This document shows, in pieces, positions 35,109 to 47,475 of a DNA stretch of 64,000 bases. The position numbers and the translations under genes were made by a program. A model generated the notes under the pieces. The model ran no database searches. It was not told where the DNA came from and saw nothing but the letters and a program-made list of their open reading frames with translations. Position 1 is the stretch's first letter. The number at the start of each line of letters is the position of its first letter. Origin of the DNA: Phocoena phocoena (taxonomy: Eukaryota; Chordata; Mammalia; Artiodactyla; Phocoenidae); contig NC_089236.1 in the NCBI RefSeq assembly GCF_963924675.1, forward strand, positions 30,837,319-30,901,318, in the 5' to 3' direction.

Positions 35109-37995
35109 ACAGGAAACACAAGAGAAGGAAAAGGCCTACAATAACAAACCCCAAACAATTAAGAAAATGGGAATAGGAACATACATATCAATAATTACCT
35201 TAAATGTAAATGGATTAAATGCTCCAACCAAAAAAACATAGACTGGCTGAATGGATACAAAAACAAGACCCATATATATGCTGTCTACAAGAGAAGCACT
35301 TCAGACCTGGTGACACATACAGACTGAAAGTGAGGTGATGGAAAAAGATATTTCATGCAAATGGAACTCAAAAGAAAGCTGGAGTTGCAATTCTCATATC
35401 GGACAAAATAGACTTTAAAATAAAGACTATTGCAAGGGACTATGAAGGACAGTATACAATGATCAAGGGATCAATCCAAGAAGAAGATATAACAATTGTA
35501 AATATTTATGCACACAACATAGGAGCACCTCAATACATAAGGCAAATGCCAACAGCCATAAAAGGGGAAATCGACAGTAACACAATCATAGTAGGGGAAT
35601 TTAACACCCCATTTTCACCCATGGAGAGATCATCCAAAATGAAAATAAATAAGGAAACAAAAGCTTTAAATGATGCATTAAACAAGATGGACTTATTTTT
35701 TTTATAGGACGTTCCATCCAAAAACAACAGAATACACTTTCTTCTCAGGTGCTCATGGAACATTCTCCAGGATAGATCATACCCTGGGTCACAAATCTAA
35801 GCTTGGTAAATTTAAGAAAACTGAAATTGTATCAAGTATCTTTTCCAAACACAATGCTATGAGACTAGATATCAATGACAGGAAAAAATCTGTTAGAAAT
35901 ACAAATATTTGGAGGCTAAACAATATACCTGTTAATAATCAAGAGATCACTGAAGAAATTAGAAAGGAAAGAAAAAAATACCTAGAAACAACTGACAATG
36001 AAAACATGATGACCCAAAACCTACAGGATGCAGCAAAAGCAGTTCTAAGAGGGAGGTTTATAACAATACAATCTTACCTCAGGAAGCAAGAAAAATCTCA
36101 AATGAACAGCCTAACCTTACACTTAAAGCAATTAGAGAAAGAAGAACAAAAAATACCCAAATTAGCAGAAGGTAAGAAATCATAAAAACCAGATCAGAAA
36201 TAAATGAAAAAGCAATGAGGAAAACAATAGCAAAGATCGATAAAACTAAAACCTTGTTGTTTGAGAAGATAGACAAAATTGATAAGCCATTAGCCAGAAT
36301 CATCAAGAAAAAAAGGGAGAAGACTCAAATAAATACAATTAGAAATGAAGAAGGAGAAGTAACAACTGACACTGCAGAAATACAAAGGATCATGAGAGAT
36401 TACTACAAGCAACTCTATGTCAATAAAATGCAAAACCTAGAAGAAATGGACACATTTTTAGCCAAGCACAACCTTCTGAGACTGAACCAGGAAGAAATAG
36501 AAAATATAAGCAGACCAATCACAAGCCCTGAAATTTAGACTGTGATTAAAAATCTTCCAACAAACAAAAGCCCAGGACCAGACGGCTTCACAGGCGAATT
36601 CTATCAAACATTTAGAGAAGAGCTAACACCTATCCTTCTTCCAAAATTTAGCATATGGTGGAACACCCCCAAACTCATTCTATGAGACAACCATCAACCT
36701 GATACCAAAACCAGACAAAAATGTCACAAAGAAAGAAAACTACAGGCCAATATCATGGATGAACATAGATGCAAAAATCCTCAATCAAACACTAGCCAAG
36801 AGAATCCCACAGTACATTAAAAGGATCATACACCATGATCAAGTAGGGTTTATCCCAGGAATGCAAGGATTCTTCAACCTACACAAATCAAACAATGTGA
36901 TGCACCATATTAACAAAATGAAAAATAAAACCTATATTATCATCTCAGTAGGTGCAGAAAAAAACTTTCAACAAAATTCAACACCAATTTATGATAAACA
37001 CCCTCCAGAAAGTAGGCTTACAGGGAACTTACCTCAACATAATAAAGGTCATATATGACAAACTAACAGCCAACATCGTTCTCAATGGTGAAAAACTGAA
37101 AACATTTCCACTAAGATCTGGAACAAGACAAGGTTCTCCACTCTCACCACTATTACTCAACATAGTTTTGGAAGTTTTAGCCACAGCAATCAGAGAAGAA
37201 AAAGAAATAAAATGAATCCAAATCAGAAAAGAAGAAGTAAACCTTTCACTGTTTGCAGATGATATGATGCTATGCATAGAGAATCCTAAAGACTCTGCCA
37301 GAAACCTACTAGAGTTAATCAATGAATTTGGTAAAGTAGCAGGATACAAAATTAATGCACAAAAATCTCTTGCATTCCTATACAATAATGATGAAAAATC
37401 TGAAAGAGAAATTTAAATATACTTCCATTTACCATTGCAACAAAAAGAATAAAATACCTAGGAATAAATCTACCTATGGAGACAAAAGACCTGTATGCAG
37501 AAACCTATAAGAAACTGATGAAAGAAATTAAAGATAATACAAACAGATGGAGAGATATACCATGGTCTTGGATTGGAAGAATCAACATTGTGAAAATGAC
37601 TCTACTACCCAAAGCAATCTACAGATTCAATGCAATCCCTATCAAACTACCAGTGGCATTTTTCACAGAACTATAACAAAATATTTCACTATTTATATGG
37701 AAACACAAAAGACCCGGAATAGCCAAAGCAATCTTAAGAAAGAAAAATGAGCTGGATGAATCAGCCTCCTGAACTTCAGACTATACTACAAAGCTACAGT
37801 AATCAACACAGGTACTGGCACAAAAAGTGAAATATAGATCAAAGGAACAGGATAGAAAGCCCAGAGGTAAACCCAGGCACATATGGTCACATTATTTTTG
37901 ATAAAGGAGGCAAGAATATACAGTGGAGAAAAGAAAACCTCTTCTCTAAGTGGCGCTGGGAAAACTGGTCACCTACATGTAAAAGAAAGAAATTA

Positions 37996-38204
37996 GGGCT
38001 TCCCTGGTGGCGCAGTGGTTGAGGGTCCACCTGCCGATGCAGGGGACACGGGTTCGTGCCCCGCTCCGGGAGGATCCCACATGCCGCGGAGCGGCTGGGC
38101 CCGTGAGCCATGGCTGCTGAGCCTGCGTGTCCGGAGCCTGTGCTCTGCAACGGGAGAGGCCACAGCAGTGAGAGGCCCGCGTACCGCAAAAAAAAAAAAA
38201 AAAA
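37996..38204 (+). mobile_element. CHR-type SINE inside L1 ORF2
   Basis: GGGCTTCCCTGGTGGCGCAG head, B box GGTTCGTGCCCC, A tail. A 13-bp target duplication with one mismatch (AAGAAAGAAATTA at 37983-37995, AAGAATGAAATTA at 38205-38217). Younger than the host L1 and close to the consensus in GC-rich positions. Confidence 0.97.
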
Positions 38205-38492
38205 AAGAATGAAATTATCACACTCCCTAACACCATACACAAAAATAAACTCAAAATGGATTAAAGACCTAAAAGTAAGACCAGAGACTATAAAATTCTT
38301 AAAGGAAAACATAGGCAGAACACTCTATGACATAAATCACAGCAAGATCCTTTTTGACCCACCTCCTAGAGAAATGGAAATAAAAACAAAAATGGTACCC
38401 AATATAACTTAAAATATTTTATACGGCAAAGAAAAACATAAAGAAGATGAAAAGACAACCCTCAGAATGGGAGAAAATATTTGCAAATGAAG

Positions 38493-38526
38493 CATTTGCA
38501 AATGACAAATTTGTCATTTGCAAATG
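38493..38526. repeat. Perfect 34-bp palindrome in L1 ORF2
   Basis: Arms of 17 bases with no loop: CATTTGCAAATGACAAA followed by its exact reverse complement. The equivalent place in other L1 copies here reads GCAAATGAAGCAACTGACAA once, so the palindrome is an added local duplication. Confidence 0.95.
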
Positions 38527-39613
38527 ACAAAGGATTAAACTTCGAAATTTAAAAGCAGCCCATGCCACTCAATATCAATTAAAATAGCAACCCAATCCAA
38601 AAATGGGCAGAAGACCTAAATAGACATTTCTCCAAAGAAGATATACTGATTGCCAACAAACACATGAAAGAATGCTCAACATCATTAATCATTAGAGAAA
38701 TGCAAATGAAAACTACAATGAGATATCATCTCACACTGGTCAGAATGACCATCATCAAAAAATCTACAAACAATAAATGGTGGAGAGGGTGTGGAGAAAA
38801 GGGAACCCTCTTGCACTGTTGGTAGGAACGTAAATTGATGCAGCCACTATGGAGAACAGTACGGAGGTTCCTTAAAAAACTAAAAATAGAACTACATACG
38901 ACCCAGCAATCCCACTACTGGGCATATACCCTGAGGAAACTGTAATTCAAAAAGAGTTATGTACCAAAATGTTCATCACAATAGCCAGGATATGGTAGCA
39001 ACCTAAGTGTCCATCGAAGATGAATGGATAAAGAGATGTGGCATGTGTATACAATGAAATATTACTCAGCCATAAAAAGAGATGAAATTGAGTTATATTT
39101 AGTGAGGTAGATGGACCTAGAGTCTGTCATACAGAGTGAAGTAAGTCAGAAAGAGAAAAACAAATACCACATGCTAACACATATATATGGAATCTAAAAA
39201 AAAAAAAAAAAAAAAAAAAGGTTCCAAAAACCTAGGGGCAGGACAGGAATAAACACACAGACATAGAGAATGGACTTGAGAGCATGGGGAGTGGGAACGG
39301 TAAGCTGGGACGAAGTTAGAGAGTGGTATGGACATATATACACTACCAAGTGTAAAACAGATAGATAGTGGTAAGCAGCTGCATAGCACAGTGAGATCTG
39401 TTCAGCGTTTTGTGACCGCCTAGAGAGGTGGGATAGGAATGGTGGGAAAGAGACACAAGAGGGAGGAGATATGGGGATATATGCATATGTAGAGCTGCTT
39501 CACTTTGTTATAAAGAAGAAACTAGCACACTATTGTAAAGCAATTATACTCCAATAAAGATGTTAAAAAAATAAAATTAAAATTAAAAATTTAAAAAAAT
39601 AAGAAACAATTGA

Positions 39614-41502
39614 AATGCTTCATATGAGAACTGAGTGCCTGAAATAGAATAATCTCATGAGTATAGAATAGTAACACCAAAAATCAAAAGTTTTACTCAA
39701 ATAAGCAATAACTCCAAGGTTTGTAGCTTGAATATTTGGCTTGAATGGTGATGATACTGTTAAACAAGAGACAAAACAAAGAAATGGGAACAATTTTTCA
39801 AGGGAGGAAAAGTTTGCTTTTAGATATGTTGTGACACCATCACCAAGAGATCCCCATGTGAAAATCCTAAGCAAGGTTAGCATTGATAATATTTTTAGAA
39901 AATAGGCACAAATAGGATATATTTGAAGATACTATTAAATAACAATGAAAGAAAAGCAGGAAAAACATCATGGCTCAAGAAGCTTAAAAATAGGGGAAGG
40001 GGAAATAGAAAAATATGAAGAATTTTCAATGCAGCAAAGGCATTTACTTACACATAATAGGTATTTAAATAAAATAGACAGTCCCCAATTATTTGGAAAC
40101 TGTTTGTCAGACACAAGATATCATAGTTATTGCAAATGACCATTAAGTTTTCTCTGAGTTCTTTAACAGTTAAAACGAAAAGAGACAGGTGATGAGGCTA
40201 TATTAATTTCATGATCTGATAAAAAGAAACATCTTCCTTCTGGAAAGATAATTGACTTCCTAGCAGTTAATTCAGGGAGCAATACTATCATGTGAGTGCT
40301 TATGCAAACATAACTTTATACCAGCTAATGTATTCAATGGAATTTTTTCAGAAGAATAAGCTATGACCATATCTTATGTAGATGGTTGATAAAAGCAAAG
40401 TTGATATGTATATAAGAGAAATGGACGTGTTCCAAGTCCCATAACGTCTTTAAATAGAGACAATGAGAAAAAAAAAAAGAACAAAAAGAATAATGAAAAC
40501 AATATATTCAAGGGAAATATGAAACAGGTAAAATATGCAATTATTTGTTAGACATTGATTTTGATAGGATTAGAAAAATAATATTTTGAATAAATGTTCT
40601 ATATGAATAAAATGTCATAATTTGTATAATATTTAGCATGTATTTTTTTTTTAAATATCTGCACTTAAGGTACACATTTTTCTTTTTCTTTTCTTTTTAT
40701 CCCTGTGACATCATCCTTTCTATAATTAGATTATTTAGATTTTTGAATGATTATTACCTTTGAAAATCCTTCAAAGAAAAACAGAGTATTTGTACTTTTA
40801 AGGGATATACTAATCCTAATGACTTTAAACAAGTCAGGAAATAGTGACACATATAATTACTAAATTTATTAATTTAAAAAATATTCCTCTTCTGAATTAT
40901 TAATTTTATTAAAAATAAAAGTTGGATTCTTAACTATACCACTTAGCCTTTTTTTTTTATTTCCTTGAAAGTTGAAAAGATGTGTCAGATAAATTACTTT
41001 TTCTCTCCAAAACAGAGTTTTTCTTTAGTTATGGGATTTTTTTTTTGGCTAAATGGCATACAAAGGGGAAAATTATGACTACCTGAGAAATTTTAAATAG
41101 TATACTGACTAATAAAAGGATGAATTTTCACTTGTCGGAGAGTTTTTTAAAATAATAATGCTTTATCTTAAACATTATCTAAAAATATGAAAAAATATGG
41201 TTAGAGAGAGGGAGTTTGAGATAATATTTTTAGAAATTGGTATAGATACTGAAAGCCTTCTCTGCTTTGAACTTGGTTTATTCAAGCAATGTATAATCCT
41301 ATAACAGCTTCATTTATCCTATGCATTTTATTTTATATTTAATATCTATGAATAATATATGATCATTGTGACTAGTGAGAATGTCCATATGCTATTATGG
41401 TAATCTTTAAGAAATTCTTAAATAGGGACCAAATATCCTGACCCACCATCAAGTAAAAATATTTCCTTTTCATGTGTGACTAATAGATTATGACATTTTA
41501 TC
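39614..41502. other. Single-copy AT-rich sequence
   Basis: 1.9 kb with no recognised repeat, RNA gene or coding sequence. The frames at 39620-39883 (minus) and 39945-40139 (plus) show no motif and no family resemblance. Confidence 0.5.
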
Positions 41503-41516
41503 AAAAGATGGAGGGT

Positions 41517-41721
41517 GGGCTTCCCTGGTGGCGCAGTGGTTGAGAGTCCGCCTGCCGATGCAGGGGACACGGGTTCGTGCCCCAATCTGGGAAGATCCCA
41601 CATGCCGCAGAGTGGCTGGACCCGTGAGCCATGGCCGCTGGGCCTGCACGTCCGGAGCCTGTGCTCCGCAACAGGAGAGGCCACAACAGTGAGAGGCCCC
41701 CATACCGAAAAAAAAAAAAAA
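41517..41721 (+). mobile_element. CHR-type SINE
   Basis: GGGCTTCCCTGGTGGCGCAG head, B box GGTTCGTGCCCC, A tail. A perfect 13-bp target duplication, AAAAGATGGAGGG, at 41503-41515 and 41722-41734. Very close to the family consensus, so probably recent. Confidence 0.97.
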
Positions 41722-41734
41722 AAAAGATGGAGGG

Positions 41735-42484
41735 GAAGGGTCCTTTCAACATTTTGTGAAAGATGAGCTCCAAGGTACTGTTGGAAATTAGAAAAAAAAT
41801 TTAACTTAGTGGAAATCTTTTAGATATAGATATCATTTTGATTAGTAGTATTGACCTTTAAGTTTTTGTATACAGATTATGGAGAAGTTTAATATTTTAT
41901 CTCAACTAAAGCCAAAGGGTGTTTTAATTTAAATGTCTAAAGCCCATCAATTTTATTCAAGGAAGATAAAAAAAATGGTAGGGAGGTTAAAAACATGTTT
42001 GTTTGTTTTTTTCTGAAATGGAAAACTGGTAGGGCATGTAGAAGTTCAGCTCTAAGACCTCATCTTTGAGTGAATATATCAAGTCTGGTGTCCAAGATAA
42101 CTTGGATGATCAAACATACCTACTTTGAGGGAGAGGTTGAATATTGTCTGACAGCTGCATGTGTCAGGAAGGGAATGAAATATTAATCTCCAAGTGTTCA
42201 AAGAATTATGGAAAGTTCTGGTTCAGTGAGGAAATATATCTAAAGGGCTCAGTAAATCCAAACTCACACATGTAAAGAAAAATGATCAATTTCCTTTTAG
42301 AACCTCTTCTCTCCATTCCCTGACATAGTCAAGAGTCGAGTCAATGTTCATAGCTAGCCTTCTTTCTACAAATTTTTCCAAAACAAAAAATGTGGTCAGG
42401 TATGTGTATAATAGATATTGTATGTTTAATAGACTCTGGTTTTCTTTAACAAAAAAAGAAGGTTGATACTATAAATATTATGCT
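41735..42484. other. Single-copy sequence
   Basis: No gene or repeat recognised. Confidence 0.5.
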
Positions 42485-42925
42485 GCAACTTGCATTTTTT
42501 AAAATAACCTTATTCTACTACAGTTTTAGATTCACAGAACTATTGTGAAGAAAGTACAGAGTTCCCAAATATCTCACACTCAGTTTCCCCCATTATTAAC
42601 ATTTTACTTTAGTACAGTACATTTGTCACAACTAATGAGCCATAATTGATACATTATTATTAACTAAACCTACACTTCATTCAGCTGTCTTCAGTTTTCC
42701 CCTAATATCTGTCTGCTGCATGATCCCATCTAGGATACTTCATTACCTTTAGTTCTCATGCCTCCTTAACCTCCTCTTGGCTAGTTTAAGTTTCTCAGAC
42801 TTACCTTGTTTTCAATGACATGGACAACTTTGAGGGTTATTGCTCAGGCATTTTGTAGACTGTCCCTCAATGGGAATTTTATTTTTTTTTCTCATGATTA
42901 GACATTTCTGATATACTGTGGTCAG
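42485..42925. mobile_element. Ancient L1M-type repeat, related to 24645-25250
   Basis: Ordered similarity to 24645-25250 in the same orientation: ACAGTTTTAGATTCACAG, GTACATTTGTCACAACTAAT, TGATCCCATCTAGGATACTT, TTTTGTAGACTGTCCCTCAA. Strongly diverged, with no ends visible. Confidence 0.55.
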
Positions 42926-43109
42926 TGTTATAGAGGAGGACAACCTGAACTGGAGTCCCAAGTCTGTCACTAAGTAATTATTCAATCATGAGCAAGTTTC
43001 TGTTTTTTTTACTATTAACTTATAAGTACTATATAACATATAAGTAACATATTAATATTTTATAACCTGAGAAATATATGTATATATGCATGCATATACA
43101 TATGTACAT

Positions 43110-43159
43110 ATGTGTGAATGTGTATATATATATGTGTATATATATACACATTCACACAT
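43110..43159. repeat. Inverted repeat, 21-bp arms, 8-base loop
   Basis: Left arm 43110-43130 (ATGTGTGAATGTGTATATA...) is exactly complementary to right arm 43139-43159 (...TATATACACATTCACACAT). It lies in a TA/TG-rich stretch (43075-43160), so it could extrude a hairpin. No rho-like or gene context. Confidence 0.9.
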
Positions 43160-43531
43160 ACAAGTAAAATATGGCATTCATTTTATTTACTGTGCACTCT
43201 TCAGAGTTGAGACACTTTTTTACTCACTTCTGAATCCCTATTCATTAACCAGCTGGGTACCCCTCTGTAGAAAATTCTAAATTATTACTGTTGAAAAATA
43301 TCTATATATGATGCATTCTTGAGCCTAGAAGAAATAAGATAAAAGCTTCTGGTAAACAAGTAAATATTCTAATGAGTTTCTAACAATATTATCTTTAGTG
43401 TGGAATAGATAACCTGAAGGAGTTTTTGTAAAGTCATAAAGGCAGGTGTCCAAATATAAGCTGAATCAATAATTGGTGAGGATTTTATGGCAGACAAACT
43501 GAAGGGAGATTGTACTCAAAGAGCTAAGGTA

Positions 43532-43747
43532 GGGCTTCCCTGGTGGCGCAGTGGTTGAGAGTCTGCCTGCCGATGCAGGGGACACGGGTTCGTGCCCCAA
43601 TCTGGGAAGATCCCACATGCTGCAGAGTGGCTGGGCCTGTGAACCATGGTCGCTGAGCCTGCGCGTCTGGAGCCTGTGCTCTGCAATGGGAGAGACCACA
43701 ACAGTGACAGGCCCACATACAAAAAAAAAAAAAAAGAAAAGAAAAGA
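43532..43747 (+). mobile_element. CHR-type SINE
   Basis: GGGCTTCCCTGGTGGCGCAG head, B box GGTTCGTGCCCC, tail of A runs and AAAAG repeats. A perfect 12-bp target duplication, AGAGCTAAGGTA, at 43520-43531 and 43748-43759. Confidence 0.97.
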
Positions 43748-43759
43748 AGAGCTAAGGTA

Positions 43760-46639
43760 TCTGCCAATAGAGTGGTTCTGATGAAACAAAGGACTTTGTA
43801 CTAAGACCTAACATGTATTCTCAAAGCTGTATTTGCCATAAATTATGAACTAGTAGGAACTATTCTCTATCAGCTTCAATTGAATTTGGTTACTATATAT
43901 TCAATGCCTATGATGTGCTCAGCAATGCTCTAAGCACCATAGAAAGATCAAATGAACAAAGATAATAGTTTTATTCTCAAGCTTTTTGAAAAAATAAAAA
44001 GAGACACATTAAAGAGATAGTATATAATGTTGCAAGATTAGTACACCAATGAGTAGTACAGACAAATAAAACTATTCCTCTAGGGTGGGACCCCAAAGTC
44101 ACTACTGTTTTAAGCTGAGTCTTGTAAGGATCAACATTTCCAATTACTCATGATACTCACAGGCAACTTTAAGATGTTTAACTGGTGACAATTGGAAATT
44201 TATAGATAATTCAAGAAATTATGGGTAGTTACATATTTTATATTCCACTCACATATTCCTTTTAATTTATGCAATCTAAAACTAAAATGAAATATATGTG
44301 TTTTAGCCTTACAATACATTTTTTAAAAGAGGCCCACATTAAGTGATTTTCTTTTCTCAAATACATAGCTGTAAAACTCTATTTTATCAGAAAATGTTAA
44401 CATAATTAATAAACAAATATAATTTTAAAAGATAAATTTAAACAGTCACAAGAAAATTTAATTTTTATCTATGAAATGATAAAGCAATGGTGGTTGCAAA
44501 ATATTTCTAATTTTTCAACCAGTGAAACTGCCATTTATTAAAAAGTTCTTCAAACTATGTTGCTTAAATTGAGAAGTTTCTGCACTTCATATTTATTTTT
44601 CTTAATTCTGTTTAAAAATAAGAAGTGATGTACCATCAAATTAAAAAAATTACTAAGTAAAAATTTTAAATCTATATGTGTATAAGTACTTCTTTTGAAC
44701 TCAATGAAGTAGATAAATTTAAATACATGAAAATTTAATACATGAAAGTTTGGAATGAATTTTACACAAATAAATTGACACACTACAATTGCATTTCCAA
44801 AGTGTGATTCATTATGCTGCTTTGTTTGGAATTTACACTAATCTCTCAACTGCAGTATTTATAAGCAGTGTGTCATTCTCTCAACATCAGTGAGTGTTGC
44901 TAAGGCAGCACTTTTGTTGTCATGGCAGTGATGGATCATCAATGTTCAGTGGAAGACTTGTAATTTGCGAAGTGAATGACAGGCAGCATTGAAAATGCAC
45001 CACAGTGGTCTTTTCTAGGTGAGTTGGAAGCTTTTAGTATGAGGGTTTTCTCTCTATAAGTCGTGTTTTAGTCTTCACACCAGGTTTGACATTTAGATTC
45101 AGAGGGTATAAATGAGATATTCAGGTTTTGAACTTAAAATAAATTCTCCATGTAATAGAGCAGTAAATATTTTACTTTTTCAAAGTATGCTAAGGCTCAT
45201 TTAATCAGAAGACAGTTTTGTCCTCATCCTTCCTAGCACAAGCTTCGGCCTCTCCCAATCATAATCTGTATCATTATATTTTCCATTTGATGTATCTGGA
45301 GGATTGAACAAAAAGAAGAAGGAAAAAACCCATCACAGCATCTCTTAAGAAAAAGCATTTATTTTTGTCATTATTTTTCTTCCATAGGCAAAGTCAATTA
45401 CTCTCTAGCCTGGAATTGAGCTTCCTTCTATTCTGTGACTACACAGTTTTTAAGATGTAGTGCAGGTTCAACATCCTTATGGATCTTCTACTGACCAGAC
45501 AACCCAACCAAATGTCTCCTCTTTAAATGTCTACAACGTAGCTACTATTAAGTTGTAAAGTGATAAGAGTGCAGGATTCATCACTGTTTTGCTCAGTGGA
45601 GTAACTTCATAACTAATACATAGTATTCATTCATTAAATATATGCTGAATCATTAATTAATTTAAACAATACCATTATTGTTACATTATAAACTACTGGT
45701 TAAACTTAATCATGTACCTATTTAATTTTCCCATGCATGCATCTTCCCCAAATAGACAGTGAGTTCCCAAGAGCGAGGGGAAATGTTTAGTACATCTATG
45801 TATTACAAATAACAAATTAAATAGCTTGTCATTAATGCCTCTTACAGACCCTACACAGTGCTATGCATACGTAGCAGAATACCTACTATGTAGCTGATAT
45901 ATGGTAAATATTTAATGATAAAAATATTTGCATACACCATTATTAAAAATTAGCAAACAAAAGAAATCATGTAACACAAAACATTAATTCTAAACTGCTA
46001 TGTTAATTTGCATTGGCAAAACATGATATACCCTCAGGAAGCTCCTCTGATCTGATAGATGTGTCCCTGATATGAGTGGAACATTACTAAAAAGTAGGAC
46101 GAGTGAGTACTATTTTAAATTGCTTTGTCATAGACACTGGAGCAGTCATAATTTTTAGGTACTCTGGTTTCTCCAGCTCTAAATGCAAGTAGAAATTCCT
46201 GTCATCTGTACAACTTACAGTCATGTGATGGTCTTAATATATTAAATCCTGATTAGCTAAGACCTTAAGTTTGTCAACAGTCATCCAGTATGTACAAGAC
46301 AACAGTCCTATGTCATTTTCTGTTAAGGTCCTTGACTAGGAAGTTAACACAAACTTACCTACCAGTCATTTACCCATTCAACAAATAAACATTGAGTACC
46401 ACTGTATGACCTGCTGTGCAAACAAATGACTCTCATATAATTAGAGTAGGCATTATATTGTAGGTACATAAAAAGTGTAATAAGTGTCTGGGGAAAGGAG
46501 CTACACAATTCTTCTAGGGGAAATTAGTGGGCATATTTTAGCTATTATGTATTCTGGTTCTAGAAAAGCATTATAAATGCATTCATGATTGCTTGATTGT
46601 GAAATTGTGGAATATAAATTGGGTAACAACAGAGAAAGG
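43760..46639. other. Single-copy sequence with possible ancient repeat scraps
   Basis: Mostly AT-rich without genes. 43890-43990 (ATGTGCTCAGCAATGCTCTAAGCACC) and 46365-46435 (CATTCAACAAATAAACATTGAGTACC) resemble widely scattered ancient mammalian repeats that carry CATTCAACAAATATTTATTGAG-type ends, but I cannot name them safely. Confidence 0.4.
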
Positions 46640-47475
46640 GAAATTCACACCTGGTTACCATCCTCATGCAAACAATTAGGCAATAGCAATCTCTAGCGGT
46701 GTGCCACAGGGACCTATGCTTGTGTCACGTTCATCATTATTATTTTTGAATTAGATGGAGAGAGGAAAATCTGATCCTTAAATTTGTAGGTGACATAAAA
46801 CAGGAGAACATTACAAGTAATATTGGGACAGAATTAACCATAAACATCACATTCAAAAACTAAAACAATAGGCTGGAATCAACAGGATGAAATTTAACCG
46901 GGATAAATATGAAGTGCCGTAGTGCTAAAAACCTCAACTCAAATAAAGAAGTACAGGATTGAAAATAACTGGTTTTGCAACATCTACAGCTAAACCACCG
47001 TGAGTGAATTAGATGAATAAAATCTTAATTTGACCCTAAGTGCTGATGTCTTTGAAAAACATATGTGAACACAATTTTTGGCTGTACGGATGGATAGAAA
47101 ATGTCTGGACAGGGCTATAATATTTACTCTCTATTCTACTTGGAGATATTGTATATCTATCAAATTTACTTTTGATAAGCTATATTTTGAAAACACTCTG
47201 ACAATAGGAGGGCACTAAAGAAGGATGAAAAGAATGATGGGGAAATCATCTAGAAATCATGGTGCCTCCTGTGAAGTCAATGGTTATTGATGGGCTTTAA
47301 AACAATGTCAAACAAAATTCGATGGAAGGACCGGGGTATTTCTAACAAGAAGAAAAGAAGATTAAAGGGAAACATGACAAATGCTTTCAAATATTTGAAA
47401 GCCTATTATGTTGCAGAGGTGATTTAGGTATTTCTACAAAAGGTGGAGTGGACAGAAGATACAAAAGGAATTAGG
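46640..47475 (+). mobile_element. CR1/L3-class LINE fossil
   Basis: The plus strand keeps the layout of a CR1/L3 reverse transcriptase 3' half. GGTGTGCCACAGGGA at 46698-46712 encodes GVPQG. AAATTTGTAGGTGAC at 46780-46794 is a damaged KFADD box (KFVGD). GGATGAAATTTAACCGGGAT at about 46885 matches the conserved MKFNRDK motif. CTTTCAAATATTTGAAAGCC at about 47383 matches the FKYLKG block near the end of ORF2. All are in the right order and spacing. Stops and frameshifts are present throughout. Confidence 0.75.

Larger units (their letters stand above)
35167..39198 (+). pseudogene. L1 ORF2, frameshifted and interrupted by a SINE
   Basis: Starts MGIGTYISIITLNVNGLNAP at 35167 but shifts frame within 25 codons at an A-run. 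Later blocks keep NIYAHNIGAPQYIRQM (35459-35707), the end of the endonuclease, [16 protein letters not shown] in a broken stretch, [16 protein letters not shown] (36952-37215) and an intact FADD box codon set at 37252-37263. The SINE at 37996 and a 34-bp palindrome at 38493 add further damage. Stop near 39198. The endonuclease/reverse transcriptase is dead. Confidence 0.88.
32183..39603 (+). mobile_element. Full-length L1, plus strand, both ORFs broken
   Basis: Begins at the 5' end GGGGAGACCTTCAAGATGGC, has a 2-kb 5'UTR, ORF1 (34213-35108), a 58-bp spacer, ORF2 (35167-39198), and a 3'UTR with A-rich tail. A 10-bp near-perfect target duplication (AAACAATCGA at 32173-32182, AAACAATTGA at 39604-39613) supports a single full-length insertion. 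A CHR SINE later landed in ORF2. Confidence 0.93.

Noticed and set aside
37887..38312. 141-codon minus-strand frame with Cys/Gly/Pro-rich sequence, and similar frames at 24283, 30880, 41418 and 43466
   Set aside because: All run through the antisense strand of CHR SINEs. The same peptide pattern recurs at each SINE, as expected for repeat translation.
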